DNA of 10,227 bases from Archaeoglobales archaeon (GCA_003662985.1 QMZD01000034.1:1-10227), one strand, 5' to 3'. Shown: positions 1 to 6,265, counted from the first letter of the stretch. The notes: a model not told the origin generated them from the sequence alone. Translations and numbers: made by a program.

Positions 1-404
1 AAACCGCTTGCCTCAGCATTCGTAATTAACTCCCTAAGCGTTATCCCGGCTCCACATACAGCACATAAATTCTCGACATCGATCTCCATTTTCTTCATCT
101 TTTCAGTTGAGAGAATTATCCCCTCAGCAGTAGGAACAGCTCCACCGCTCAATCCAGTACCTCCACCCCTTATAAAAACGGGAATTCGCTCTCTGCTTGC
201 GATTTTCATTATTTTAGAAACTTCGTTGGTGTTTCTAGGCTTTGTAATAAGAACGTTTTCCGTGGGTTTTAATCCGAGGGACGGAGGAGTTTCGTCGTAG
301 AGGTAAGATTTAAGCTCTTTAGCGCTGTAAACTTCTATTCCACTCTCTGAAAGAATTTTTGAAATTTTTCCAAGTTTATTTTCAATTTCTCCAACTTCGG
401 TCAT
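1..404 (-). CDS. FAD-linked oxidase, GlcD / D-lactate dehydrogenase type (N-terminal 134 residues; runs off left edge)
   Basis: Reading leftward from the ATG at 404 gives an open frame of 134 codons that continues past the window edge. Residues about 45-130 match the FAD-binding PCMH (VAO) domain. The nucleotide-binding loop RGGGTGLSGG is at 79-88, followed by VPTAEGIILS and a Gly-rich segment (CGAGITLREL) at 117-126. Proteins of this family oxidise 2-hydroxy acids such as glycolate or D-lactate with FAD and often feed electrons to a partner iron-sulphur or quinone system. The substrate cannot be told from this fragment because the C-terminal cap domain lies outside. No other ATG, GTG or TTG lies between this start and the upstream in-frame stop, which fixes the start, although the ribosome binding site is weak. 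The gene starts 47 bases after moaC ends, on the same strand, so co-transcription from the moaC promoter is likely. Family certain, substrate unknown. Confidence 0.85.
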   Translation of the reverse strand, partial: MTEVGEIENKLGKISKILSESGIEVYSAKELKSYLYDETPPSLGLKPTENVLITKPRNTNEVSKIMKIASRERIPVFIRGGGTGLSGGAVPTAEGIILSTEKMKKMEIDVENLCAVCGAGITLRELITNAEASG

Positions 405-451
405 TTTATCAACTTCTATTTTAACTTCTATCTGCCCACTCCTATGCTACC

Positions 452-916
452 CTACTGTTTCTCCTTCCGAGTAACTCTAATGTCGAAGATTTTGGTGTGG
501 GGATAATTCCCACTCTCATCCTTTTCCATAGCCTTAACCATGTCCCAGATCGTTAGCAAAGCTGTGCTTACACCAACCAGAGCCTCCATTTCAACACCCG
601 TTTTGCCCGTGGACTTAACCGTGCAAACTACCTTTACTTCATCCTCAAAGGTCTCAAAATCGACTTCTACAAGGGATAGGGGGATTGGATGACACATTGG
701 AATAAGCTCAGCTGTTTTTTTGACAGCAAGTGTTGCTGCAACTATCGCTGTTGCAAAAACGTTACCTTTGGCAATTCTGTTTTCAGCTATGGCCTTTATT
801 GTTTCCTCTCTAAGCTTTATTTTTCCCTCAGCAATTGCAAGCCTAAAAACATCTTGCTTATCTGAAATGTCAACCATTTTCACCTTTCCAGAATCGTCAA
901 GATGGGTGAATCCCAT
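452..916 (-). CDS. moaC: Cyclic pyranopterin monophosphate synthase MoaC
   Basis: This 154-residue protein has the normal MoaC length and is recognisable from end to end. It opens with [18 protein letters not shown] (residues 3-20). The family signature MCHPIPL is at 74-80, the [10 protein letters not shown] segment at 104-113, and the [10 protein letters not shown] block at 124-133, whose Asp125 and Lys128 correspond to the catalytic Asp/Lys pair known from E. coli MoaC. MoaC acts in the cytoplasm with MoaA in the first step of molybdenum/tungsten cofactor synthesis, converting the MoaA product of GTP to cyclic pyranopterin monophosphate. The start is chosen because homologues begin a few residues before FTHLD. 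No Shine-Dalgarno is visible before the ATG. A TATA-like box lies about 60 bases upstream. An FAD oxidase follows in the same direction. No other moa genes are in view. Confidence 0.97.
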   Translation of the reverse strand: MGFTHLDDSGKVKMVDISDKQDVFRLAIAEGKIKLREETIKAIAENRIAKGNVFATAIVAATLAVKKTAELIPMCHPIPLSLVEVDFETFEDEVKVVCTVKSTGKTGVEMEALVGVSTALLTIWDMVKAMEKDESGNYPHTKIFDIRVTRKEKQ

Positions 917-970
917 AGTTGAAAGTGGATTGAAAATTAAAAAATGTTTGGGAAATCGTAAATTTGTTTA

Positions 971-978
971 GTATAAAA
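971..978 (-). promoter_or_regulatory. TATA box, probable moaC promoter
   Basis: On the minus strand the sequence reads ACTTTTATAC here. Transcription would start about 25 bases downstream, near 950, leaving a leader of roughly 30 bases before the moaC ATG. Assignment rests on match and spacing only. Confidence 0.5.
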
Positions 979-1050
979 GTTCATAGACTCCCAACAGATC
1001 CTAACATCCTAGTTTAAACCAGCCCTTAGAAACTCCGAGGTGCATGCATT

Positions 1051-1070
1051 GTTTCACTTTGTTTCACTTT
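1051..1070. repeat. Exact tandem duplication of a 10-mer
   Basis: GTTTCACTTT occurs twice back to back, at 1051-1060 and 1061-1070, in noncoding DNA. A third, partial CACTT follows near 1082. Its role is unknown; it may be replication slippage or a protein-binding direct repeat. Confidence 0.8.
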
Positions 1071-1280
1071 CAATTTCTTTCCACTTGCTCTTTCTATCGC
1101 CTTTGCCACTTCCCCATTCTACACTCTTGTGTTCGCAGCATTTTAACGATCGCATCCACCCAAGCCTTACGAAACCCATGATAGAATTTCACTCTAACTT
1201 ACCAAACACCTTTGTATTCCTTAAACTCCGTGTAAACTAAACCTCATCACCATGAAAAAACTTTGCGGTTTTCAAAAGGG

Positions 1281-1290
1281 ATATATATAT
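1281..1290 (+). promoter_or_regulatory. TATA box of the 1310 surface-protein gene
   Basis: The run ATATATATAT is preceded by the purine-rich AAAAGGG, a plausible BRE. Its centre is about 25 bases before the ATG at 1310, so the transcript should start at or within a few bases of the start codon (leaderless). No Shine-Dalgarno is present, which agrees. Confidence 0.75.
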
Positions 1291-1309
1291 GTGAGTTTAA
1301 AAAATTACC

Positions 1310-2383
1310 ATGGAATTTATTAAAAAATCAAAGAATAAAATAAAAATCATTTTAATCCTCATCAGCTTAATCTTCCTGCTTGTCCCTGCAAACGCAACGG
1401 TGGTGAGCGTTTATGCTAATTTCGAACATCTCAAGATCCCATTCACCCAGTGGTATCATGGAGGGAATGCGATAATTGTTGAAGAGAATGGAAACAAGGT
1501 TTTAAAGGTTTCGGGAGGGAGTTTAGGTAGGGTTCTTGGTGTTGACGTGCAATATGCTTCGTACATCAAGCTAAAATTGAATTTAAAAGTTGTTAACACT
1601 ACAGACGGATACCTTAAAGCAGTTGTTTTCGGATATCCTATGAGCTCAGAAGAATACAAAGAGGATAGAGAGGTATGCGGGATATACATAAACAAATCTG
1701 CGATTCTTAGCTTTAACGGGACTACAAAAGAGCTCACAACCATTGAGAAGGGCTGGAGCAGTCTTATCCTTAACCTCGATCTTAACGCCGGAATTGCGTC
1801 CCTTGAGTATGGGGGTAAGAAATACATCTTTGAGATTCCACAAACAAAAGGAAAGTACTTTATTTTCAGACTTGATCCAGGAACGGAGGCTTTACTCGAT
1901 GAGATCGAACTTAAGGCCGGAGAGGATTATAACGAGCTATTCGACCAATACACGTTCTCCAAAACCACTCCTACCCCTACATCAACAACTCAGCCTTTTA
2001 AAACACCCACACCTCTACCTTCCCCTACTCCTTTACCAACTCCAAACTTCGATAAACTTAAGATAATCCTAGATAAGAATTATGAGGTGCTTTATAAGAC
2101 TAAATACAATGATCATGACTTCTATATTGTAAAATATTACAATTACCTGCCTCCCGGCACCGGAATAGAGGTTGTAACAGAAAAGGGGTTCAAAATTGGA
2201 ATCGAAGAGAAAGAGTTGGTAAAAAACATTCTAAACACAGTAAACGCATCGGATGTTGAGAAGGAGCTTCTCTACAGAGCCTGGGAGGATAGACAAAACG
2301 GGATAGTTACTGTGTACGTATCCGTCATAGCTTTCCTTCTATTCTTGATTGGTTTGCTTGCCGTTGTGATATGGAAAACCTGA
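1310..2383 (+). CDS. Secreted, C-terminally membrane-anchored protein of unknown function
   Basis: I do not recognise a named family. The 357-residue protein has a classical signal peptide: a Lys-rich start (residues 5-12), a hydrophobic core (13-25) and a likely signal peptidase site after ANA at about 29. Residues 30-205 are rich in alternating beta-strand patterns, which suggests a jelly-roll or lectin-like fold; that is inference from pattern only. Residues 217-246 form a Thr/Pro-rich linker with repeated TPTP and PLPTP units, a likely O-glycosylated spacer. A second small domain (247-330) is followed by a single membrane helix (334-355) and a two-residue tail, WKT being the last three residues. 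Four N-glycosylation sequons (Asn96, 128, 136, 312) suit an outside location. The topology is an outward-facing protein tethered by its C-terminus, perhaps S-layer-associated. It has its own promoter and no operon partner. Confidence 0.85.
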   Translation: MEFIKKSKNKIKIILILISLIFLLVPANATVVSVYANFEHLKIPFTQWYHGGNAIIVEENGNKVLKVSGGSLGRVLGVDVQYASYIKLKLNLKVVNTTDGYLKAVVFGYPMSSEEYKEDREVCGIYINKSAILSFNGTTKELTTIEKGWSSLILNLDLNAGIASLEYGGKKYIFEIPQTKGKYFIFRLDPGTEALLDEIELKAGEDYNELFDQYTFSKTTPTPTSTTQPFKTPTPLPSPTPLPTPNFDKLKIILDKNYEVLYKTKYNDHDFYIVKYYNYLPPGTGIEVVTEKGFKIGIEEKELVKNILNTVNASDVEKELLYRAWEDRQNGIVTVYVSVIAFLLFLIGLLAVVIWKT

Positions 2384-2386
2384 AAT

Positions 2387-2406
2387 TTACATTTTTACGA
2401 TTTTAC
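2387..2406 (+). terminator. T-rich terminator after the surface-protein gene
   Basis: Just past the stop codon come three T runs (TTTAC, TTTTTAC, TTTTAC) with no hairpin. Archaeal RNA polymerase terminates at such oligo-T tracts. The convergent dp1 gene ends 47 bases beyond the stop codon of this gene. Confidence 0.45.
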
Positions 2407-2430
2407 TACCACTAATTTTCTAACTAAAAT

Positions 2431-3942
2431 TCATGAACCCTTATAGAATCTAAGCCTATGTATCTTCCCATTTGGTCCATAGACAGGAACATTTCCCGGC
2501 ATAGGATTTAGATTTACCTTCTTCTGAAATTCCGTTTGAGCCTGCCAAGCGGAGGAATTTATCGCCAGCACACCCTTGTAATATTTAGCACCATAGGTAT
2601 GCACATGCCCTGTATGAATTACATCCGGAACTTCATCTATCACTAGTAAATCCTCTTTTTCAGGAGCGAGAGGAGATCTCCCACCATAAATTGGAACCAA
2701 ATGTCTCCTTTTAAGGATTTCCTCAATCGCTCCAATCGGATTCGAATAATCCAGTCTGGGGATTTTCATAATTATGTCATCGAAGCTCCTTCCATGGTAT
2801 ATTAAAACCTTTATCCCGTTCACATCCACCCATGCGGGATTTCCAACATGGATGACATTTTTGGGAAAAAGGGAGGCGAATTCCTTTGGCAGAGATGGCT
2901 GCGGTTCAGCCTGTCTTACAGCATCATGATTACCAGGAGAGAGGATTATCTTGATTCTTTTAGGAATGTTCTCCAGATGTTCTGCTGCCTCCTCGTACTG
3001 ACCATAAATATCAATTATTCTGAGCTCCTTATCCTGCTCAGGATAGATTCCAACCCCATCCACAATATCCCCGGCTACAAGAATGCATTTTACTTTCTCC
3101 GCCAGTTCCCTCATATATTCGTTGCCAACTTCACAGTTCAGCCATCGTACAAACACATTCCATGAGTTCTCAAGGAACGCATTGCTTCCAAAATGTATAT
3201 CTGAAGTGAACACGATGGCAAAGTCCTTGTTTGGCCTCTTTCCATTCTGAGGGATGTCCGGGAAAACAATACGATTAGCAATCATATTTCTACCCTTTAA
3301 AATCCCGGAGACCGCAATGACCTCCTCTCCAAGAAGTTCAGAAGCTATCTCTCTGAGCTTTCCGGTGGCAATAACATTTATCCTACCCGTTTTGTCCTCG
3401 AGTTCGATGAGGTAGTTCCCACTCGATGTCTCTCTTACCTCGCACACAATTCCGATGATCTCGGCTTCATTCGGTTTAATTCTGCTTAAGCTTCCTATCG
3501 GGATAGGTTTAACCCTTCTTTTGAGTATTCTGGACAATTTTTCAAATCTAGAATTGAAATGAAGAACGAAATCCTCTATTCCCCCTTCACAGGATGAATT
3601 TCCTGTGATGTCCTTCTCAACCTTTACTTCAATCCTTTCGGAAGTTTCTGAGGTTACATAGGTTCCAGAGCTTAGAGGTTTACTTTCTTGAGTTTTGTTC
3701 CTCATTAAATTGATTACATTGAGTATACAATCGGGTGTTATGACCGCTCCATTATGGGTTCTGCAAACACGATCAATGAGAATATTGAGATCGAGATCCT
3801 TATCCTTAAGCCCTTCTAAAACCTTTACAGCATCTGGATGGATGTTAAACCCCCTCTCAGCAAATCTAGAAATTATATACCTCGAGTTCAAATTTACTTC
3901 CGTTTTCAACTCTGAATTCATTTCCACGTTCATCCTTTCCAC
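2431..3942 (-). CDS. dp1: DNA polymerase D small subunit DP1 (PolD exonuclease subunit)
   Basis: DP1 is the small subunit of the two-subunit replicative polymerase of Euryarchaeota. It pairs with DP2 and supplies Mre11-like 3'-5' proofreading. The 503-residue protein shows an N-terminal helical domain (about 20-83), a variable linker (84-120), an OB-fold domain (about 145-228), and a calcineurin-type phosphoesterase domain (240-500). The metal-binding motifs are intact: SDIHFGS with Asp248 and His250, GDIVDG at 291-296, GNHD at 337-340, YHGRS with His383, and HTGHVH at 443-448. The enzyme should therefore be an active nuclease. The start is a GTG at 3942, preceded five bases away by a strong Shine-Dalgarno (GGGAGAGG). 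The ATG three codons later is too close to any ribosome site. DP2 is not in the window. The gene is divergent from signal peptidase and convergent with the surface-protein gene. Confidence 0.96.
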   Translation of the reverse strand: MERMNVEMNSELKTEVNLNSRYIISRFAERGFNIHPDAVKVLEGLKDKDLDLNILIDRVCRTHNGAVITPDCILNVINLMRNKTQESKPLSSGTYVTSETSERIEVKVEKDITGNSSCEGGIEDFVLHFNSRFEKLSRILKRRVKPIPIGSLSRIKPNEAEIIGIVCEVRETSSGNYLIELEDKTGRINVIATGKLREIASELLGEEVIAVSGILKGRNMIANRIVFPDIPQNGKRPNKDFAIVFTSDIHFGSNAFLENSWNVFVRWLNCEVGNEYMRELAEKVKCILVAGDIVDGVGIYPEQDKELRIIDIYGQYEEAAEHLENIPKRIKIILSPGNHDAVRQAEPQPSLPKEFASLFPKNVIHVGNPAWVDVNGIKVLIYHGRSFDDIIMKIPRLDYSNPIGAIEEILKRRHLVPIYGGRSPLAPEKEDLLVIDEVPDVIHTGHVHTYGAKYYKGVLAINSSAWQAQTEFQKKVNLNPMPGNVPVYGPNGKIHRLRFYKGS

Positions 3943-3947
3943 TTTAA

Positions 3948-3955
3948 CCTCTCCC
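3948..3955 (-). promoter_or_regulatory. Strong ribosome binding site deciding the GTG start of dp1
   Basis: The minus strand reads GGGAGAGG, then five bases, then GTG at 3942. The next in-frame ATG (3933) would sit 14 bases from this site, so GTG is preferred. Confidence 0.75.
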
Positions 3956-3970
3956 TTTCAGTGCTAGATG

Positions 3971-3988
3971 ATTTTAAACTAAAATACA
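3971..3988 (-). promoter_or_regulatory. TATA-like region upstream of dp1
   Basis: The minus strand reads TGTATTTTAGTTTAAAAT. The left TATTTTAG would start transcription near 3959, just keeping the ribosome site in the mRNA. The right TTTAAAAT would start it inside that site. The left box is therefore the better guess. Confidence 0.4.
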
Positions 3989-4024
3989 GTTTTTGCCTAC
4001 CCTGAAAGTGTCAATCTTTCGATA

Positions 4025-4034
4025 TCTTTAATTA
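4025..4034 (+). promoter_or_regulatory. Weak TATA-like box before signal peptidase
   Basis: TCTTTAATTA is centred about 28 bases before the ATG at 4058, consistent with a leaderless or nearly leaderless mRNA. The ATG has no Shine-Dalgarno. The match to a TATA consensus is poor. Confidence 0.35.
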
Positions 4035-4057
4035 CCCCTTCTGATTCCCTGAATTAC

Positions 4058-4588
4058 ATGGATAGAACCTCGCTAATCAATCTGGGTAAGGATGTGCTTT
4101 CAACGCTCATCATCGTCGGGCTTATCGTGGGAGTAGGAATACTCCTAACCGGAACTTGGCCTTTCATGGTTGCTGTAGAATCAGGGAGTATGGAGCCCAA
4201 CATGCATCGAGGAGATGTTATTTTTCTGGTCAGTCCAGACAGGGCTGGCATTATCACCTATGTTGAAGGTGCCCAGAAAGGATATAAAAGTTTTGGAAAC
4301 TTTGGAGACGTTATAGTCTATAAACCAAATGGTGATGGAAGTCGAACTCCTATAATACATAGGGCTTTAGCCTATGTGCACAAGGGGGAGAATATTCCTG
4401 TGAGAGTGGGCAGTTCGGTTTATTTGACCAAAAATATAGCTTCGAAAGATGGATATATAACCCAAGGAGACCACAATCCGATTCCAGACCAACCCTACGT
4501 TTCCGAACCAGTTCAAAAAGAATGGATAATCGGTGTTGCCAAATTTAGAATCCCATATGTAGGATACTTCAGGCTTATTTTCAGCTAG
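4058..4588 (+). CDS. Signal peptidase I, archaeal/ER type (S26B)
   Basis: This membrane serine protease removes signal peptides from Sec-exported proteins on the outer face of the membrane. The 176-residue protein has one N-terminal membrane helix (about 13-32), then box B SGSMEPNM with nucleophile Ser44. IIHRAL with His101 replaces the lysine of bacterial enzymes, and GDHN (Asp138) is followed six residues later by Asp144. This Ser/His/Asp arrangement with two aspartates six apart is known for archaeal and ER signal peptidases, so the enzyme should be active. No second membrane helix is obvious, though the C-terminal RIPYVGYFRLIF stretch is partly hydrophobic. The gene leads an apparent three-gene operon, with the split lysO pair starting eight bases after its stop. 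The link to a lysine exporter has no evident functional reason. The neighbouring 1310 protein would be one natural substrate. Confidence 0.95.
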   Translation: MDRTSLINLGKDVLSTLIIVGLIVGVGILLTGTWPFMVAVESGSMEPNMHRGDVIFLVSPDRAGIITYVEGAQKGYKSFGNFGDVIVYKPNGDGSRTPIIHRALAYVHKGENIPVRVGSSVYLTKNIASKDGYITQGDHNPIPDQPYVSEPVQKEWIIGVAKFRIPYVGYFRLIFS

Positions 4589-4596
4589 ATGTAAAA

Positions 4597-4890
4597 ATGG
4601 TAACCAAAGATGGTAACATGATCGAGTATTTAGTATCCCTTATCCTTGGCTTGATTTTCGGCATTTTGATTGAGAGATCCAAGAAAGAGAATAGAAGGGA
4701 AAGGGAACTCGTCTCAAAAGGAATGACCCTCAGCCTCTTCTTTCTAATTTTCTTTCTCGGACTCGATATTGGAAGAAAACTCAATCTTCAGGAAATGGCC
4801 CAGATTGGTCAAATCTCAATTTTGTTTGCTCTGATGACGATGGTCTTCAGCTATGCGTTTTCAAAAATCCTAATAAGGGTGGCGAGGTAA
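4597..4890 (+). CDS. LysO-family exporter, N-terminal part as a separate gene
   Basis: This small membrane protein of up to 97 residues has three hydrophobic segments (about 9-25, 42-58, 69-90) and a charged cytoplasmic-type loop (RSKKENRRERE, 27-37). It fits the N-terminal region of the lysine exporter LysO (YbjE, DUF340), which is a single chain of about 300 residues in E. coli. The assignment rests mainly on position directly before the conserved LysO C-terminal gene and on the hydrophobic pattern. It carries an FLGLDIG motif around Asp57 that is echoed by LIGIDLG in the next gene. The start may be Met1 (4597), eight bases after the signal peptidase stop, or Met8 (4618), directly before the first membrane segment. 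Neither has a strong ribosome site, and translational coupling is plausible. The gene ends immediately before the next ATG. Confidence 0.7.
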   Translation: MVTKDGNMIEYLVSLILGLIFGILIERSKKENRRERELVSKGMTLSLFFLIFFLGLDIGRKLNLQEMAQIGQISILFALMTMVFSYAFSKILIRVAR

Positions 4891-5481
4891 ATGTTCGTTG
4901 CGATCATTCTGCTGATTCTTTTAGCGGGAATTTTTTTAGGTTTCCAAACAAAAGACTTCACATTCAGCTTTTCAGGAGAAATAATCCATTGGATCCTGAT
5001 TCTTTTCGTCTTACTTATTGGGATAGATCTTGGACTCATGGAATCGAAGATGGAGAGAATCAGACAGTCGTGGAAATTTGGCAGCGTAATTGCTATAGGA
5101 ACGGTTTTTGGTTCGATGTTTGCGGGGTTATTGATCCATTTTTCAATGAACATTCCCCTAATCCTTGCAATTAGCGTTGCAGCTGGTATGGGGTGGTACT
5201 CCCTAACGGGTCCTTTCCTCGCTAAGACATTCGGAGCCTTCGCGGGAGCTCTCGGATTTACCTCAAACTTTCTGAGAGAAGTGTTCACGTTTATTTTATA
5301 CCCAAAGTTACGGGATAAAACTGCCGGTATCTCAATTGGTGGTGCAACGACGATGGATACGACCCTTCCCCTTATAGCAAGATTATCCGGCTCTGAAAAT
5401 GCTTTAATAGCTTTTATTCATGGATTTTTTATATCCATACTAATTCCCGTCCTCCTAACCCTTCTATCGGCTTCTGCCTAA
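4891..5481 (+). CDS. lysO: LysO-family (DUF340) amino-acid exporter, C-terminal part
   Basis: The 196-residue membrane protein matches the C-terminal two thirds of E. coli LysO, which exports L-lysine. The match is clear in three places: AAGMGWYSLTG (97-107), GGATTMDTTLP (150-160, with Asp156 in the position of the E. coli motif GATSMDFTLP), and HGFFISILIPVLLTLLS (177-193). Roughly six membrane segments are visible (about 1-18, 32-49, 63-83, 87-104, 113-135, 170-192). The ATG follows the upstream TAA with no gap, and the ribosome site GAGGT overlaps that stop, so translation is probably coupled at equal ratio with the preceding part. Lysine is the known substrate of the bacterial protein; the archaeal substrate (lysine, related basic amino acids or toxic analogues) is inferred. 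No lysine riboswitch is seen. Confidence 0.88.
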   Translation: MFVAIILLILLAGIFLGFQTKDFTFSFSGEIIHWILILFVLLIGIDLGLMESKMERIRQSWKFGSVIAIGTVFGSMFAGLLIHFSMNIPLILAISVAAGMGWYSLTGPFLAKTFGAFAGALGFTSNFLREVFTFILYPKLRDKTAGISIGGATTMDTTLPLIARLSGSENALIAFIHGFFISILIPVLLTLLSASA

Positions 5482-5489
5482 CATATAAA

Positions 5490-5525
5490 AATATTCTATC
5501 TAATAAAAATATAAAATACTCAATA
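5490..5525 (-). terminator. T-rich region ending the thioredoxin transcript
   Basis: On the minus strand downstream of the thioredoxin stop, several T runs occur (TTTTATATTTTTATT, then ATATTTTTATATG) in very AT-rich DNA between the convergent genes. No hairpin is seen. The plus strand here is A-rich, so the lysO transcript may read further. Confidence 0.4.
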
Positions 5526-5554
5526 TACGATAAACCTATGAAGAATCCTAAACA

Positions 5555-5965
5555 TTAAACCATGTTTTTCCTAATCCATCTTGTTATGTCCCCTTTCGGA
5601 ACTGCTCCAACAATTTTATCTACAGGTTTACCATTTCTGAAGAAAATGAGAGACGGAATAGCCGTAATTGCGAATCTGTTGGCTATACCTGGCTCCTCTG
5701 AAGTATTCAGTTTCCCAAAAACAACGTCTCCAGCGTACTCTTTTGCGAGGGTTTCAACAATCGGAGCTATCAGCCTACATGGAGCACACCACTCTGCCCA
5801 AAAATCTACAACAACATACCTGTATTTCTTCAAAACTTCTTCAAAATTTGAGGATGTGAGGATAATGGGATGATCTGGATATTCAATCTTAGGTTTATTT
5901 TCATTCAACATCTTTTCCATCATCTCTCTCATCTTTTTTTGCCTAATCCTCTCAAGTTCGTCCAT
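5555..5965 (-). CDS. trx: Thioredoxin with N-terminal charged helical extension
   Basis: Counting from the ATG at 5965, the protein has 136 residues. The thioredoxin fold spans about 34-136: the active site WAEWCAPC ends with Cys60 and Cys63, the buried Asp is Asp54, the cis-proline is in AIPSL (Pro104), and FFRNGKPV and IVGAVPKGD (118-126) complete the domain. It reduces disulphides in cytosolic proteins, fed by a thioredoxin reductase not in this window. Residues 1-26 add a Lys/Arg/Glu/Met-rich helix (MDELERIRQKKMREMMEKML). Similar extensions occur in some archaeal thioredoxins. The frame stays open upstream to a TTG at 6061, but that stretch lacks thioredoxin character and the ATG starts exactly at the helix, so I use the ATG. 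No Shine-Dalgarno is present. The long region upstream carries ACCGG palindromes. Confidence 0.93.
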   Translation of the reverse strand: MDELERIRQKKMREMMEKMLNENKPKIEYPDHPIILTSSNFEEVLKKYRYVVVDFWAEWCAPCRLIAPIVETLAKEYAGDVVFGKLNTSEEPGIANRFAITAIPSLIFFRNGKPVDKIVGAVPKGDITRWIRKNMV

Positions 5966-6052
5966 GCTAAGAAATCTAGCATTCTGATTTTTGAAGGTTT
6001 CGGATTTTGTATGGAGAGTGAAAACCCCATGGTAGGAAGTAAAAAGACTAAC

Positions 6053-6088
6053 ACCGGTCAACCGGGGGGTAGAGATAAAAACCGGTTT
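6053..6088. promoter_or_regulatory. Cluster of ACCGG palindromes upstream of thioredoxin, possible operator
   Basis: ACCGGT (6053-6058) is a perfect palindrome, AACCGG follows at 6060-6065, and AAACCGGTTT (6079-6088) is a perfect 10-bp palindrome. The core GC-rich motif recurs three times within 36 bases of otherwise AT-rich DNA, just downstream of the trx TATA box. A repressor or redox regulator site is inferred. Confidence 0.4.
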
Positions 6089-6107
6089 AGAAAATCAATA
6101 CGCATAG

Positions 6108-6116
6108 AAATATAAA
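6108..6116 (-). promoter_or_regulatory. Probable TATA box of thioredoxin
   Basis: The minus strand reads TTTATATTT here, which would start transcription near 6085, within the AAACCGGTTT palindrome. The leader to the ATG at 5965 would be about 120 bases, unusually long. An alternative box (GGTTTTTATC on the minus strand, 6074-6083) gives about 90 bases. Confidence 0.45.
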
Positions 6117-6244
6117 ATTTCTAATTTCGGGAAAAAACGTTTCAGCCAACAGCTCTAACATGGCACAATGTTTGTGAGATTTGTTACAGCCGTATCTCGC
6201 TTAAGTTTTTGTGTTGCTGTTTATGTTTTTTAGGTTAACGGATG

Positions 6245-6265
6245 GAAATAAAAATAAAAACGCTA
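6245..6265 (-). terminator. Oligo-T terminator after glmM
   Basis: About 15 bases past the glmM stop the minus strand reads CGTTTTTATTTTTATTTCC, two T5 runs and a T3 without a hairpin, the usual archaeal termination signal. Confidence 0.6.

Larger units (their letters stand above)
917..1309. other. 393-base intergenic region with possible coding debris
   Basis: The gap between divergent moaC and the 1310 gene is long for this compact window. It holds the moaC TATA box, an 8-bp palindrome TGCATGCA (1041-1048), an exact tandem 10-mer (1051-1070), and the promoter of the 1310 gene at its right end. On the minus strand, between about 1235 and 1095, one frame reads as two protein-like stretches (ending EYKGVW, then starting VRVKFYHGFRKAW) separated by a single TAA. 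The next readable stretch is in another frame. This could be a decayed gene or chance. I recognise no family and see no terminal inverted repeats, so I do not call it a pseudogene. Confidence 0.35.

Noticed and set aside
1051..1095. Repeated TTTCACTTT-like words that might suggest a CRISPR repeat
   Set aside because: Only a 10-bp tandem copy with no spacer-repeat periodicity and no dyad-symmetric repeat of CRISPR length.
1040..1240. 66-codon plus-strand frame starting at a GTG, with GAGG directly before it
   Set aside because: No spacing between the ribosome-like site and the start, a composition dominated by Phe/Leu/Ser/His from T/C-rich DNA, and no recognisable family. More likely a shadow in noncoding DNA.
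1241..1250. GTGATGA on the minus strand, a possible C box
   Set aside because: No CTGA element within the next 60 bases on that strand.
2848..3165. 105-codon plus-strand frame inside dp1, and similar antisense frames in glmM, acs and truD
   Set aside because: Each lies opposite a strongly supported gene with intact motifs and has no protein-like features of its own.
6000..6030. 33-codon frame from ATG 6030 overlapping the thioredoxin start
   Set aside because: No ribosome site and no known family. Mentioned only as part of the long-leader question.
5966..6061. N-terminal extension of thioredoxin to a TTG at 6061
   Set aside because: The extra 32 residues do not resemble thioredoxin, overlap the ACCGG palindromes, and use a rare start without a ribosome site.
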